From assembly GCA_013298815.1 (NCBI GenBank), contig JAAFJF010000034.1, positions 1 to 34,562 of the forward strand: 34,562 nucleotides of DNA, read 5' to 3'. Shown piece by piece: positions 8,213-15,691 of this stretch. Each line of letters starts with the position of its first letter. Position 1 is the stretch's first letter. Below the pieces are notes generated by a model. The model was not told the DNA's origin and did no database searches. It was given only the letters and a program-made list of their open reading frames with translations. The position numbers and the translations under genes are program-made. Source of the DNA: Polaromonas sp. (GTDB lineage: Bacteria; Pseudomonadota; Gammaproteobacteria; Burkholderiales; Burkholderiaceae_C).

Positions 8213-8245
8213 TAATTTTAATAGCTGCACAGTTATATATCGCCT
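8213..8245 (+). repeat. Possible diverged copy of the host palindromic repeat
   Basis: The sequence TTTTAATAGCTGCACAG followed by TTATATATCGCCTA resembles the start of the repeat at 13807 and 30264 if several bases are deleted. If real, the host repeat reaches close to parA, which bears on where the ICE ends. Weak match. Confidence 0.25.
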
Positions 8246-8249
8246 AATC

Positions 8250-8283
8250 TATACATGTATATTAAATTTAACTTAATATACAT
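8250..8283. promoter_or_regulatory. Inverted repeat upstream of parA (operator or centromere candidate)
   Basis: Two perfect 11-base arms, ATGTATATTAA (8255-8265) and TTAATATACAT (8273-8283), flank a 7-base spacer. The left arm overlaps a 12-base palindrome, TATACATGTATA (8250-8261). It lies about 90 bases upstream of parA, where ParA- or ParB-bound operator/centromere sites usually occur. It does not resemble the chromosomal parS consensus. Which protein binds it is unknown. Confidence 0.6.
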
Positions 8284-8457
8284 CGTATAAAGTGTAATTA
8301 GTTTTTAAGAGGGGTCAAATTTTCAATAATGATAGCGCCTCAAAGCTGCACTGATTCATTTGCAGGTAACCACTAGCGTCATGGAACATTTTCGTGCGAT
8401 AATACAGGGCTAACCGGACAAGTGCGAAGCATAGGGTTTCGTGGCTGGCCAAACTGA

Positions 8458-8470
8458 TCTCTATTAGAGA
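8458..8470 (+). promoter_or_regulatory. Small palindrome and ribosome site of rpmE2
   Basis: TCTCTATTAGAGA is a perfect 6-base-arm palindrome ending just before the AAGGA ribosome site of rpmE2. L31 genes often have autoregulatory leaders, so a role in translation control is possible, but this is inference; the element is short and could be chance. Confidence 0.25.
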
Positions 8471-8484
8471 ATAAGGAATAGAAA

Positions 8485-8760
8485 ATGAAAGACGGCATTC
8501 ACCCAAATTACCGCGAAGTTTGCTTTTTGGACTTGTCCAACAACTTCAAATTTGTGACTCGTTCATGCGTTAACACCAAAGAAATGGTGAAAATGGAAGA
8601 CGGTCGCGAACTGCCACTGTACAAACTGGATACTTCAAGCGAGTCACATCCTTTCTACACGGGTACACAAAAATCTGTCGACAACATGGGTGGTCGCGTT
8701 GAGCGCTTCCGTAACCGTTTCGGCAAAACGCCTGCTAAGACTGAGGCAACAGCTGCTTAA
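8485..8760 (+). CDS. rpmE2: Type B 50S ribosomal protein L31
   Basis: A 91-residue L31. It starts [17 protein letters not shown] and contains SCVNTKEM and the conserved [20 protein letters not shown] block with the FRNRFG end, which is diagnostic of L31. It lacks the CxxC pairs of the zinc-binding type A form, so it is the zinc-independent type B paralogue (rpmE2/ykgM-type). It should bind the large subunit near the central protuberance bridge to the small subunit. AAGGA lies seven bases before the ATG. It is monocistronic, closed by a strong terminator. In many betaproteobacteria it lies near rho, which is not visible upstream, possibly because the ICE separates them. Confidence 0.95.
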   Translation: MKDGIHPNYREVCFLDLSNNFKFVTRSCVNTKEMVKMEDGRELPLYKLDTSSESHPFYTGTQKSVDNMGGRVERFRNRFGKTPAKTEATAA

Positions 8761-8794
8761 ACGCAGACGACTTGATCTTCTGCATCGTTTAAAC

Positions 8795-8828
8795 TAAAGC
8801 AGCACGGTACCGTGCTGCTTTTTTTTGC
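8795..8828 (+). terminator. Rho-independent terminator after rpmE2
   Basis: AAAGCAGCACGGT and its exact complement ACCGTGCTGCTTT form an uninterrupted palindrome (8796-8821) followed by a run of T. It is one of the strongest terminators in the window and isolates rpmE2 from the following glycosyltransferase gene. Confidence 0.9.
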
Positions 8829-8853
8829 CTAAAAATATCTAATTGTCAAATCT

Positions 8854-10554
8854 ATGACATCGATCCCAAGCCCTGCCATTGTTGCGCAAAGCGTCACAAA
8901 ACGCTTGTCGCGCCGCATTCTTTGGCTGTTTTGCTTGGCTTACATATTGCCTGGTTTTTTGGGACGAGAGCCTTGGAAGAATGCAGATGTGTCCGCTTTT
9001 GGTTACATGCTGGAAATTTTCAGCGGGCGAAGCAGTTGGTTTGCCCCTCAGTTGTTGGGACAAGCCGCTGAGGGATCTGCGCTACTGCCGTATTGGCTTG
9101 GTGTTTGGGCCATGCAGCTTGCACCCCGTTGGCTAGATCCTGCATTTGCGGTGCGCTTGCCATTCATGGCGCTTTTGGTTGTGACTTTTTTAGCAACTTG
9201 GCATGGCGTCTATTATTTAGCAAGAAGTCCACGTGCCCTGCCCGTTGTTTTTGCTTTTGGTGGTGAGGCCAAGCCGAAAGACTACGCTCGTACCATAGCA
9301 GATGGAGGTTTGTTGGCGCTGATCGCCTGCTTGGGCTTGGCTCAGTTTTCGCATGAGACAACCCCTGCATTGCCTCAAGTCTGCTTTACAGCCGTTATTT
9401 TTTATGCAGTATCGGCAATGCCTTACCACCGCGCTTTGGCGGCTGCCGCTTTCTTGTTCGGATTAATGGGTTTAACCTTGAGCGGTGCGCCAAGTATTGC
9501 CTTGGTTTTAGGCTTAGGCAGTGCCTTGATATTTTCAACAGACGCACAGTTTGAAGACAACAAAAAAGACGCTGTAGCACGTGTGGACCGCGTACGCTAC
9601 GGTTTATGGATGTTGTTTTGCGTCATCTGTGCAGCGGCCGTTGCGAGCAGTTATAACTTGTGGCGATTAAACGCATCTGTCCCCAGCGCAAGTTGGTCAG
9701 ACATGCAGACTGCTAGCCGTTTACTGCTGTGGTTTGCTTGGCCGGCTTGGCCTTTGACGCTTTGGACTTTATGGCGCTGGCGACGCCAATATAGCAGTTT
9801 GCATGTCGCCCTGCCCTTGTTATTTGCTGGCGTTGCCGTGGTGTCTATGCTTTTGACACGCAGCTCAGACCGCGCACTTTTGCTGGGCCTACCTGCAATG
9901 GCCACATTGGCCGCTTTTGCCCTACCAACCTTAGAGCGTCGCTTATCCGCATTGATCGATTGGTTCACACTGTTTTTCTTCAGTGTGCTGGGTATGTTGA
10001 TTTGGGGCATTTGGATCAGCATGCAAACTGGTTTGTCTTCCAAAGGCATGCTGCTGATTGACAAACTGGTGCCTGGCTACGAGCCAACATTTGCAAGGTT
10101 GCCTTTTTTAGCCGCCATATTGGGCACGCTCGCTTGGTTGTACTTGGTGATTTGGCGTGTGGGACGTCACCGTACAGCGATGTGGAAAAGCTTGGTACTG
10201 CCAGCTGGCGGCACAGCGCTGTGCTGGTTGCTGTTGATGACTTTGTGGTTGCCTATGTTGGACTTTGCTAGAAGCTACTCGCCGCTGGTGCAACGTGTGT
10301 CTGAAACAATTGGGAAGCAAACTTGCGTGAAAGTTTATGGCTTAAACCCAGGCCAGGCTACCGCTTTTGCCTACCATGGGTCTATGCAACTGCAGCCTTT
10401 GCAATCCACTTCGCCCTGCCCCTGGCTGATCGTGGATGCGGACGCAGAACAAAGTCTATCAACCGTCAACATGTCTGCATGGCGCTTTGTCACAAAAATG
10501 CGCCGCCCGTCAGACGACAATGAAGATGTACTCTTGTATCGACGCGTGAATTAA
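8854..10554 (+). CDS. ArnT/GT39-like membrane glycosyltransferase
   Basis: A 566-residue polytopic protein with about 11-12 hydrophobic segments and a C-terminal soluble part of about 95 residues. The first helix is followed by FLGREPWKNADVSAFGYM, whose acidic residues sit where the first periplasmic loop of GT-C (ArnT/PMT) enzymes carries the catalytic Asp. These enzymes transfer a sugar from a polyprenyl-phosphate donor to lipid A or protein on the periplasmic side. The soluble tail (KQTCVKVYGLNPGQATAFAY onward) is usual in the bacterial branch. Donor and acceptor cannot be read from sequence. The start at 8854 has no clear ribosome site. The gene stands alone between a terminator and a convergent hydrolase gene. 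Confidence 0.7.
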   Translation: MTSIPSPAIVAQSVTKRLSRRILWLFCLAYILPGFLGREPWKNADVSAFGYMLEIFSGRSSWFAPQLLGQAAEGSALLPYWLGVWAMQLAPRWLDPAFAVRLPFMALLVVTFLATWHGVYYLARSPRALPVVFAFGGEAKPKDYARTIADGGLLALIACLGLAQFSHETTPALPQVCFTAVIFYAVSAMPYHRALAAAAFLFGLMGLTLSGAPSIALVLGLGSALIFSTDAQFEDNKKDAVARVDRVRYGLWMLFCVICAAAVASSYNLWRLNASVPSASWSDMQTASRLLLWFAWPAWPLTLWTLWRWRRQYSSLHVALPLLFAGVAVVSMLLTRSSDRALLLGLPAMATLAAFALPTLERRLSALIDWFTLFFFSVLGMLIWGIWISMQTGLSSKGMLLIDKLVPGYEPTFARLPFLAAILGTLAWLYLVIWRVGRHRTAMWKSLVLPAGGTALCWLLLMTLWLPMLDFARSYSPLVQRVSETIGKQTCVKVYGLNPGQATAFAYHGSMQLQPLQSTSPCPWLIVDADAEQSLSTVNMSAWRFVTKMRRPSDDNEDVLLYRRVN

Positions 10555-10612
10555 TTCAACAAGAGATTAATAGAAGCTGAGGTGGCGCTTTGATGGATTG
10601 CCCTGATGTGGG

Positions 10613-11212
10613 TTAACGAATTAAATCTAAAACGGCCTTGAATTGTGGATGGTCTGACGTTTCTAACCACTCAAAAGCAACCATTTCAACGGTAACCAAT
10701 TCAGCACCGTTGCCTGCCAAACGGTCAAAAGCTGCATCTCGGTCGCGCTCTTTTCTAGAGCCGCAAGCATCTGTCACGACCCAAACGTCAAACTCTTCCT
10801 CCATCAAAGTCAGTGCGGTCTGCAAAAAGCACACGTGCGCTTCCATACCTGCCAAAACAACCGTCGGACGTTGGTTTTCTGGCTCTTTTTGCATGTGTTT
10901 AGGCATGCTTCTTGCATTGGGTGATGGCCTAGGGGTACCAATGTCACGCAGCACATCTCCTAGTCCTTCAGCGCAGGCATTGAAATGAGTTTTTACCAAA
11001 GTCTGTGAGCAAAGAGCTTTAAGCGCTGGGTCGTTGTACCCTAAGCTTTCGGGGTTTTGTTCTGTACCAATGGTTGGTACTCGCAACAGTTTGGCGATTT
11101 GAGCTAATTTAAACGCTTGAGCTAAAACGATATTGCCATCGTGAATGGCAGGTAGCAAGCGTGTTTGATAGTCGATGAGAACGAGTTGAGATTCTGTACT
11201 GTTCAATAACAT
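10613..11212 (-). CDS. Isochorismatase-family cysteine hydrolase
   Basis: A 199-residue member of the isochorismatase/YcaC fold. The catalytic triad is visible: Asp14 in LVLIDYQTRLLPAI, Lys74 in TLVKTHFNAC, and nucleophile Cys128 in VVLAGMEAHVCFLQTAL. GMEAHVC with the cis-peptide-type AG is typical of the YcaC-like group, which hydrolyse amides or have unknown substrates. A Pro/Lys-rich insertion of about 20 residues (roughly 93-115) before the cysteine strand is longer than I expect for the family. It converges with the glycosyltransferase gene. The sequence immediately before the ATG is CCTCCCTT, the complement of a ribosome site, so translation may be leaderless-like or start otherwise. 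Confidence 0.85.
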   Translation of the reverse strand: MLLNSTESQLVLIDYQTRLLPAIHDGNIVLAQAFKLAQIAKLLRVPTIGTEQNPESLGYNDPALKALCSQTLVKTHFNACAEGLGDVLRDIGTPRPSPNARSMPKHMQKEPENQRPTVVLAGMEAHVCFLQTALTLMEEEFDVWVVTDACGSRKERDRDAAFDRLAGNGAELVTVEMVAFEWLETSDHPQFKAVLDLIR

Positions 11213-11342
11213 AAGGGAGGTTTATATTGTTTGAGTTAGGGTTTGAATTAGGGTTTTAGGCGCGATTAACGCGACTTAATTCGCTAAACATTTTTTTTAT
11301 TAGTGCGACAATGTTTTCGTCATTATTCACACATCAACGTTG

Positions 11343-11358
11343 ATTTTATAGCTAGAGG
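11343..11358 (+). repeat. Possible collapsed host repeat carrying the next gene's ribosome site
   Basis: TTTTATAGCTAGAGG reads as the two ends of the 30264 repeat joined at its two GCTA copies, as if the middle had been lost by recombination between them. The AGAGG part lies six bases before the ATG at 11364 and is its apparent ribosome site. Short match, so tentative. Confidence 0.3.
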
Positions 11359-11363
11359 TTGCC

Positions 11364-12800
11364 ATGGTTTTTTATGATGAGATGTACGGATTAAATCCTC
11401 AGCCAAATGGGACTGATAAGCAGGTAGAACCTTTGCCACATTATCATGCGTACCAAAGCTGGGCAAAAAGCTATTCACCAGAAGCTATGGCAGGCAAACG
11501 TGCTCAGGCAGATGCTGCGTTTCGCCAAGTGGGTATCACTTTTGCAGTTTATGGTGACGACGCGGGCACTGAGCGCTTGATACCCTTTGACTTGATTCCG
11601 CGCGTGATTCCCTCCAAAGAGTGGACGACTTTACAAAAAGGCTTGATTCAGCGTGTGCAAGCTCTAAACATGTTTATCCACGATGTTTATCACAAGCAAA
11701 GCATCATCAAAGCGGGCGTTGTGCCAGCAGAGCAAATCTTTTTAAACGCCCAATATCGTCCGCAAATGCAAGGTGTTGATGTGGCAGGTAACAACTATTG
11801 CCACATCGCCGGCGTCGATATCGTGCGGGCTGGACAAGGTGAGTTTTACGTTTTAGAAGACAACCTGCGCGTGCCTTCAGGCGTGTCTTACATGCTGGAA
11901 GACCGCAAAATGATGATGCGTTTGTTTCCAGAAGTCTTTAATGCGATGCCGATTGCACCGATTGAGCATTACCCAGATTTGCTCTTAGAAACGCTGCGAG
12001 CCAGTGCTCCTGTGGGTGTGGATGAACCCAATGTAGTCGTTTTAACGCCTGGCATGTACAACTCGGCTTATTTTGAGCATGCTTTTTTAGCGCAGCAAAT
12101 GGGTGTCGAGCTGGTTGAAGGCAAGGACATGTTTGTCGACGATGGGCTGGTTTACATGCGCACCACGCAAGGCCCGCAGCGGGTTGACGTGATTTACAGG
12201 CGCATTGATGACGATTATTTAGACCCTTTGGTGTTCCAAGCTGACTCTACTTTGGGTGTGCCGGGTTTGATGTCTGTTTACCGCGCAGGTCGCATCAGCA
12301 TTGCCAACGCCGTGGGTACTGGTATTGCAGACGACAAATCGACCTACCCTTTTATTCCTGATGTGATCAAGTTTTACCTAGGTGAAGACCCTATTTTGAA
12401 CAATGTGCCCACGTACCAGTGCCGCAAACCGTCCGAGTTGTCGTATGTGCTAGCTAATTTATCTAGCTTGGTGGTTAAAGAAGTTCATGGTGCGGGTGGC
12501 TATGGCATGTTGGTGGGGCCTGCGGCTAGTAAAGCCCAAATCGAAGATTTCCGTGCCCGGCTGATTGCCAAACCAGAAGGCTACATCGCGCAACCTACGC
12601 TAGCCCTGTCCACCTGCCCTACTTTTGTTGAAAGCGGTGTTGCACCCAGACATATTGATTTACGCCCTTATGTGCTGTGCGGCAAAGAGACCAAACTGGT
12701 ACCAGGCGGTTTGTGCCGCGTCGCTTTGGAGGCCGGATCTTTGGTGGTCAACTCATCGCAAGGCGGTGGCACAAAGGACACTTGGGTTCTGCAGGAATAA
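11364..12800 (+). CDS. Circularly permuted ATP-grasp protein (COG2308)
   Basis: A 478-residue circularly permuted ATP-grasp type 2 protein (formerly DUF404/DUF407). Diagnostic blocks are the N-terminal MVFYDEMYGL, then TLQKGLIQRVQALNMFIHDV, the EFYVLEDNLRVPSGVSYMLE block with DRKMMMRLFPEVF, the DVIYRRIDDDYLDPL block and the ATP-binding VVKEVHGAGGYGMLVGP. The family is predicted to join carboxylates and amines (peptide-like bonds). It is habitually linked to an alpha-E protein and a transglutaminase-like protein, as here, and often to the Anbu protease. The alpha-E gene starts 32 bases after its stop. Product unknown. Confidence 0.9.
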   Translation: MVFYDEMYGLNPQPNGTDKQVEPLPHYHAYQSWAKSYSPEAMAGKRAQADAAFRQVGITFAVYGDDAGTERLIPFDLIPRVIPSKEWTTLQKGLIQRVQALNMFIHDVYHKQSIIKAGVVPAEQIFLNAQYRPQMQGVDVAGNNYCHIAGVDIVRAGQGEFYVLEDNLRVPSGVSYMLEDRKMMMRLFPEVFNAMPIAPIEHYPDLLLETLRASAPVGVDEPNVVVLTPGMYNSAYFEHAFLAQQMGVELVEGKDMFVDDGLVYMRTTQGPQRVDVIYRRIDDDYLDPLVFQADSTLGVPGLMSVYRAGRISIANAVGTGIADDKSTYPFIPDVIKFYLGEDPILNNVPTYQCRKPSELSYVLANLSSLVVKEVHGAGGYGMLVGPAASKAQIEDFRARLIAKPEGYIAQPTLALSTCPTFVESGVAPRHIDLRPYVLCGKETKLVPGGLCRVALEAGSLVVNSSQGGGTKDTWVLQE

Positions 12801-12832
12801 GTAAAAAATCTCAAAAAACGAGTTAAATCAAC

Positions 12833-13780
12833 ATGTTAAGTTCAACCGCAGATCATTTATTTTGGATGGCACGTTATACAGAGCGTGCCGAAAACACTGC
12901 CCGTATGTTGGATATTCACCTGCAAAGCAGCTTGTTAGCTGGTGGACGCAGTGAGTTACAACGTGGGCAAGCGGCACGCGCCGTGTTGTTGATTTCCGAA
13001 CTTGTACCCGCTTACGAAGCTGCCCATGGGGAGCTTAGCAGTGAATCAGTCCTGAAATTCATGGTATCCAGCACCACCAACGGATCCAGCATCTACAACG
13101 CCATCTACTCAGCCCGTGAAAACGCGCGTGCTGTGCGCGGTGCAATCACCACCGAACTGTGGGAAACCATCAATGTGACCTGGCTTGAATTGCAAGCTCG
13201 CCTTGAAAACGATGCATGGGTTAAAGACATGCCAGCGTTTTTTGAATGGGTTAAACACCGCGCCCATTTAACCCGAGGCGTGACGGCTGGGACTATGCCG
13301 CGCGACGATGCTTACCGCTTTGTAGCACTAGGCACAGCGCTGGAGCGGGCTGACAACGTGGCGCGTTTGCTGGACGTTAAGTTTTTTGAAGGCGCTGCAG
13401 CAGATTTGCAAAATTGGGATGCCAAAGGCGAGTATTACCACTGGGCGGCGATTTTACGCAGTGTTTCAGGCTTTGAAATTTATCGCAAAACCTACCGCGA
13501 CACCATCACTCCCACCCGGGTTGCCGAGCTGTTGATTTTGCGGGCAGACATGCCGCGCTCATTGATGGCGGCGATGAACGCGCTGTGCAATCATCTGCAA
13601 AAATTAGCCAATAAGCGAAGCTCTCAGACGCTGCGAGCGGCTGGTTTACTGCAGGCACAGATTCAATTCACCCATATCGACGATATTTTGCAGCAGGGTT
13701 TACATGCGTACTTGACGCAGTTTTTGGTCAGCATCAACCTGATTGGTAAAGGCATTAGCCAAGACTTTTTGGTTGCTTAA
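12833..13780 (+). CDS. Alpha-E domain protein (COG2307)
   Basis: A 315-residue, almost wholly helical protein of the alpha-E family (DUF403). It opens with the highly conserved MLSSTADHLFWMARYTERAE and shows the later family blocks SIYNAIYSARENARAVRGAI, FVALGTALERADNVARLLDV and the paired W and Y residues around EYYHWAAILRSVSGFEIYRK. No catalytic residues are established for the family. It is encoded with the permuted ATP-grasp and transglutaminase-like genes in most genomes and is thought to work with them. The ribosome site is weak, but the spacing of 32 bases suggests one transcript. Confidence 0.9.
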   Translation: MLSSTADHLFWMARYTERAENTARMLDIHLQSSLLAGGRSELQRGQAARAVLLISELVPAYEAAHGELSSESVLKFMVSSTTNGSSIYNAIYSARENARAVRGAITTELWETINVTWLELQARLENDAWVKDMPAFFEWVKHRAHLTRGVTAGTMPRDDAYRFVALGTALERADNVARLLDVKFFEGAAADLQNWDAKGEYYHWAAILRSVSGFEIYRKTYRDTITPTRVAELLILRADMPRSLMAAMNALCNHLQKLANKRSSQTLRAAGLLQAQIQFTHIDDILQQGLHAYLTQFLVSINLIGKGISQDFLVA

Positions 13781-13806
13781 CCTTGCATTTAATTAAATTC
13801 ACTATC

Positions 13807-13857
13807 AAATTAATAGCTGCTTAGGCATTAAATACGCTGGCTATAGTTATATTTAAT
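13807..13857 (+). repeat. Host palindromic repeat, copy between alpha-E and transglutaminase genes
   Basis: AATAGCTGCTTAGGCATTAA followed by ATACGCTGGCTATAG matches copies at 15487 and 30264 in the same order. It fills most of the 95-bp gap before the transglutaminase-like gene, whose ribosome site is weak. Confidence 0.75.
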
Positions 13858-13875
13858 ACATAAATTGGGCTAAAT

Positions 13876-14682
13876 ATGCGCCTTATCATCAAACACAATA
13901 CCCATTACCATTACGACGATGCTCCCAAGCATTTAATTCAATTGCTGCGCCTCACACCGAGACTAGACGCACACCAGCGTGTTGTCGATTGGCGCGTCAG
14001 CACACCGGGTAAGCAAACGGTTTTTACCGACGCCTTTGGCAACCCCAGTCACAGCCACGTGGTGAACGCCCCGCAATCGGATTTGAACATTTTGGTCGAA
14101 GGCACCGTTGACTTGGTACCTTTGGTTGACGGTGTTTTGGGTCATGAGGACAGCAGCCAAGCCGTGCCAACCATTGCCTATTTGGTACCCACCCCCTTAA
14201 CAGCAGGTTTTGCTGAGCTAGAAACTTTCACGCGCGCCGTGCTACCACATGGCTTGAAGCATGGCCAGGACGTATTGACTTTAGCGACCGCTATTTGCGC
14301 AAAAATTGCGTATGTCACAGGCGACACAGATGTCAACAGCACAGCCAAACAAGCTTTTGACCAAGCCAGTGGTGTGTGCCAAGACCATGCGCATGTGATG
14401 ATTGCTGCGTGCCGAAGTTTAGGCGTCAGTGCCAGATATGTCAGTGGCTACGTTGATCCCGGCAACAGCCACGAGGCCGCCAGTCATGCGTGGGTAGACG
14501 TGTGGTTGGGTGAGCACTGGGTCAGTGTTGATGTGACTAACTGCATTTTCGCCAGCGATTCACATTGCCGCCTCGCCATTGGCCGAGACTATTTAGATGC
14601 TTGCCCCATCCGAGGCATCAGAGAGGGGGGGTTGACTGAAAAGCTAGATGTATCTGTAATAGTGCAAACTTTTCAGCAATAG
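13876..14682 (+). CDS. Transglutaminase-like cysteine peptidase (COG1305)
   Basis: A 268-residue protein with the bacterial transglutaminase-like N-terminal domain (MRLIIKHNTHYHYDDAPKHL, then LIQLLRLTPRLDAHQ) and a core with the triad Cys168 in ASGVCQDHAHVMIAACRSLG, His204 in SHAWVDVWLG and Asp219 in HWVSVDVTN. All three residues are present, so it is probably an active hydrolase or amidase acting on isopeptide or gamma-glutamyl-type bonds. It completes the ATP-grasp/alpha-E/transglutaminase set. No signal peptide is visible, so it acts in the cytoplasm. In other genomes the fourth member next to it is the Anbu protease; here the next gene is an exported NlpC/P60 protein. Confidence 0.9.
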   Translation: MRLIIKHNTHYHYDDAPKHLIQLLRLTPRLDAHQRVVDWRVSTPGKQTVFTDAFGNPSHSHVVNAPQSDLNILVEGTVDLVPLVDGVLGHEDSSQAVPTIAYLVPTPLTAGFAELETFTRAVLPHGLKHGQDVLTLATAICAKIAYVTGDTDVNSTAKQAFDQASGVCQDHAHVMIAACRSLGVSARYVSGYVDPGNSHEAASHAWVDVWLGEHWVSVDVTNCIFASDSHCRLAIGRDYLDACPIRGIREGGLTEKLDVSVIVQTFQQ

Positions 14683-14754
14683 TCTATACAAATCAATAGG
14701 TTACATCATTAATTTAACTTGACTTCAACGCCTTAAGAGGTTACCCTAGCAATA

Positions 14755-15471
14755 ATGTTCAGTCTAGCTTTGATACAAAATCCCACTCACCTTCCTCGTA
14801 CACCACTTGGGCGCATTGCAAAACCTTGTGCAGTGTTCGGCACCAAGTTTATGGCCTTGGCCGTTGTTGTACTGGGTTTGAGCTTGTCACAAGCTGCGTT
14901 TGCTCTCAATACCGAGGCATCTGCGCCCGTGGATGACATGCAAGCACTGCTGGTAAGCAAAGGCTTATTGTCAAAAATTGGTGGGCAAATTGTCCAAAAG
15001 AGTGAAGCTGTGGTTCAGCAAGTCAGTGAGCGCACAACAGATTTGATCAGCACTGCAGTAGGTTTGATGGGAATTCCTTACTTGCGTGGTGGTAACTCTG
15101 CAGAAACAGGCTTCGATTGCAGCGGTTTTGTACGCTACATCTACAAAGAAACCATTGGCTTGGTGCTCCCCCGCAGTGCCGACCAGCAAGCAAACATAAC
15201 GCAAAAAATCGACAAAAGTGAACTAAAACCGGGCGATTTGGTGTTTTTCAACACCATGAAGCGCACATTTAGCCACGTTGGTATTTACTTGGGTGAAGGC
15301 AAGTTTATTCACTCCCCCCGCTCGGGCGCGAGTGTGCGAATAGAAGACATGCGCATTCCGTATTGGAATGTCCGCTTTGATGGCGCAAGGCGTGTCCAAG
15401 ATGGCAGCCTAGATGCCACCAAGCTCCAGGCATTGCAAGCGACTGACGGCACCTTGAATACTCCTCGTTGA
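14755..15471 (+). CDS. Exported NlpC/P60 cell-wall hydrolase
   Basis: A 238-residue protein with an export signal ending in LGLSLSQAAFA (cleavage near residue 50 from the first ATG) and a C-terminal NlpC/P60 domain. Active-site residues are Cys122 in GFDCSGFVRYIYKE, His174 in TFSHVGIYLGEG and a third polar residue, His186, in KFIHSPRSG. The family cuts peptidoglycan stem peptides (gamma-D-Glu to meso-Dap). The signal is long from ATG 14755; an internal ATG at 14851 would give a more usual 18-residue signal, so the start is uncertain. A helical spacer (residues 60-100) precedes the enzyme domain. It follows the transglutaminase-like gene by 72 bases and may or may not be cotranscribed. Confidence 0.85.
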   Translation: MFSLALIQNPTHLPRTPLGRIAKPCAVFGTKFMALAVVVLGLSLSQAAFALNTEASAPVDDMQALLVSKGLLSKIGGQIVQKSEAVVQQVSERTTDLISTAVGLMGIPYLRGGNSAETGFDCSGFVRYIYKETIGLVLPRSADQQANITQKIDKSELKPGDLVFFNTMKRTFSHVGIYLGEGKFIHSPRSGASVRIEDMRIPYWNVRFDGARRVQDGSLDATKLQALQATDGTLNTPR

Positions 15472-15486
15472 ATTCCTCTTTGCTAT

Positions 15487-15582
15487 TTATATAATAGCTG
15501 TCCAGGCAGTAAATATGAGGGCTGAAGGCTAAATAGGCCTTTAAAATTGATTTCGAGCAGCTAAACCTGTTTAAATTACTGC
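15487..15582 (+). repeat. Host palindromic repeat, copy after the NlpC/P60 gene
   Basis: AATAGCTGTCCAGGCAGTAA opens this copy, and AAATTACTGC near 15573-15582 is roughly the inverted form of GGCAGTAAAT, so the whole can fold into a long stem with AGGCCTTTAAAA in the interior. It occupies much of the 220-bp gap before the lipoprotein genes; the rest of the gap shows no other feature. Confidence 0.7.
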
Positions 15583-15691
15583 TATCTGTTAAATCTATCT
15601 ATACCTTTCGGTCTATACCTTAATGCAGTTGTAGGCGCTGTTTCTTAGATCTACCATCTCTTCACTTTTTGAAATGTTATGGGAAGACTTT

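Larger units (their letters stand above)
8164..8484. other. Gene-free ICE/chromosome junction region
   Basis: This 321-bp stretch separates the minus-strand ICE operon from plus-strand rpmE2. The parA-proximal half (to about 8320) is very AT-rich and holds the parA ribosome site, a possible diverged copy of the host repeat (8213-8245) and a strong inverted repeat (8255-8283). The rpmE2-proximal half is closer to average composition and looks like the rpmE2 leader. No tRNA gene, no tRNA 3' end with a GGTTCGA-type T arm and no convincing 3' end of rho can be seen. The ICE boundary is inferred to lie here, but the attachment site cannot be located without the other end. Confidence 0.5.

Noticed and set aside
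8164-8300. Chromosomal parS-type site near the ICE parAB genes
   Set aside because: No GTTNCACGTGAAAC-like sequence is present; the inverted repeat there has a different, AT-rich sequence.
8315-8506. Minus-strand 63-codon frame in the ICE/chromosome junction
   Set aside because: It overlaps the rpmE2 start, has no recognisable motif or ribosome site, and the region is better explained as the rpmE2 leader.
10555-10612. Terminator between the glycosyltransferase and hydrolase genes
   Set aside because: No stem with a T run can be drawn in the gap by eye.
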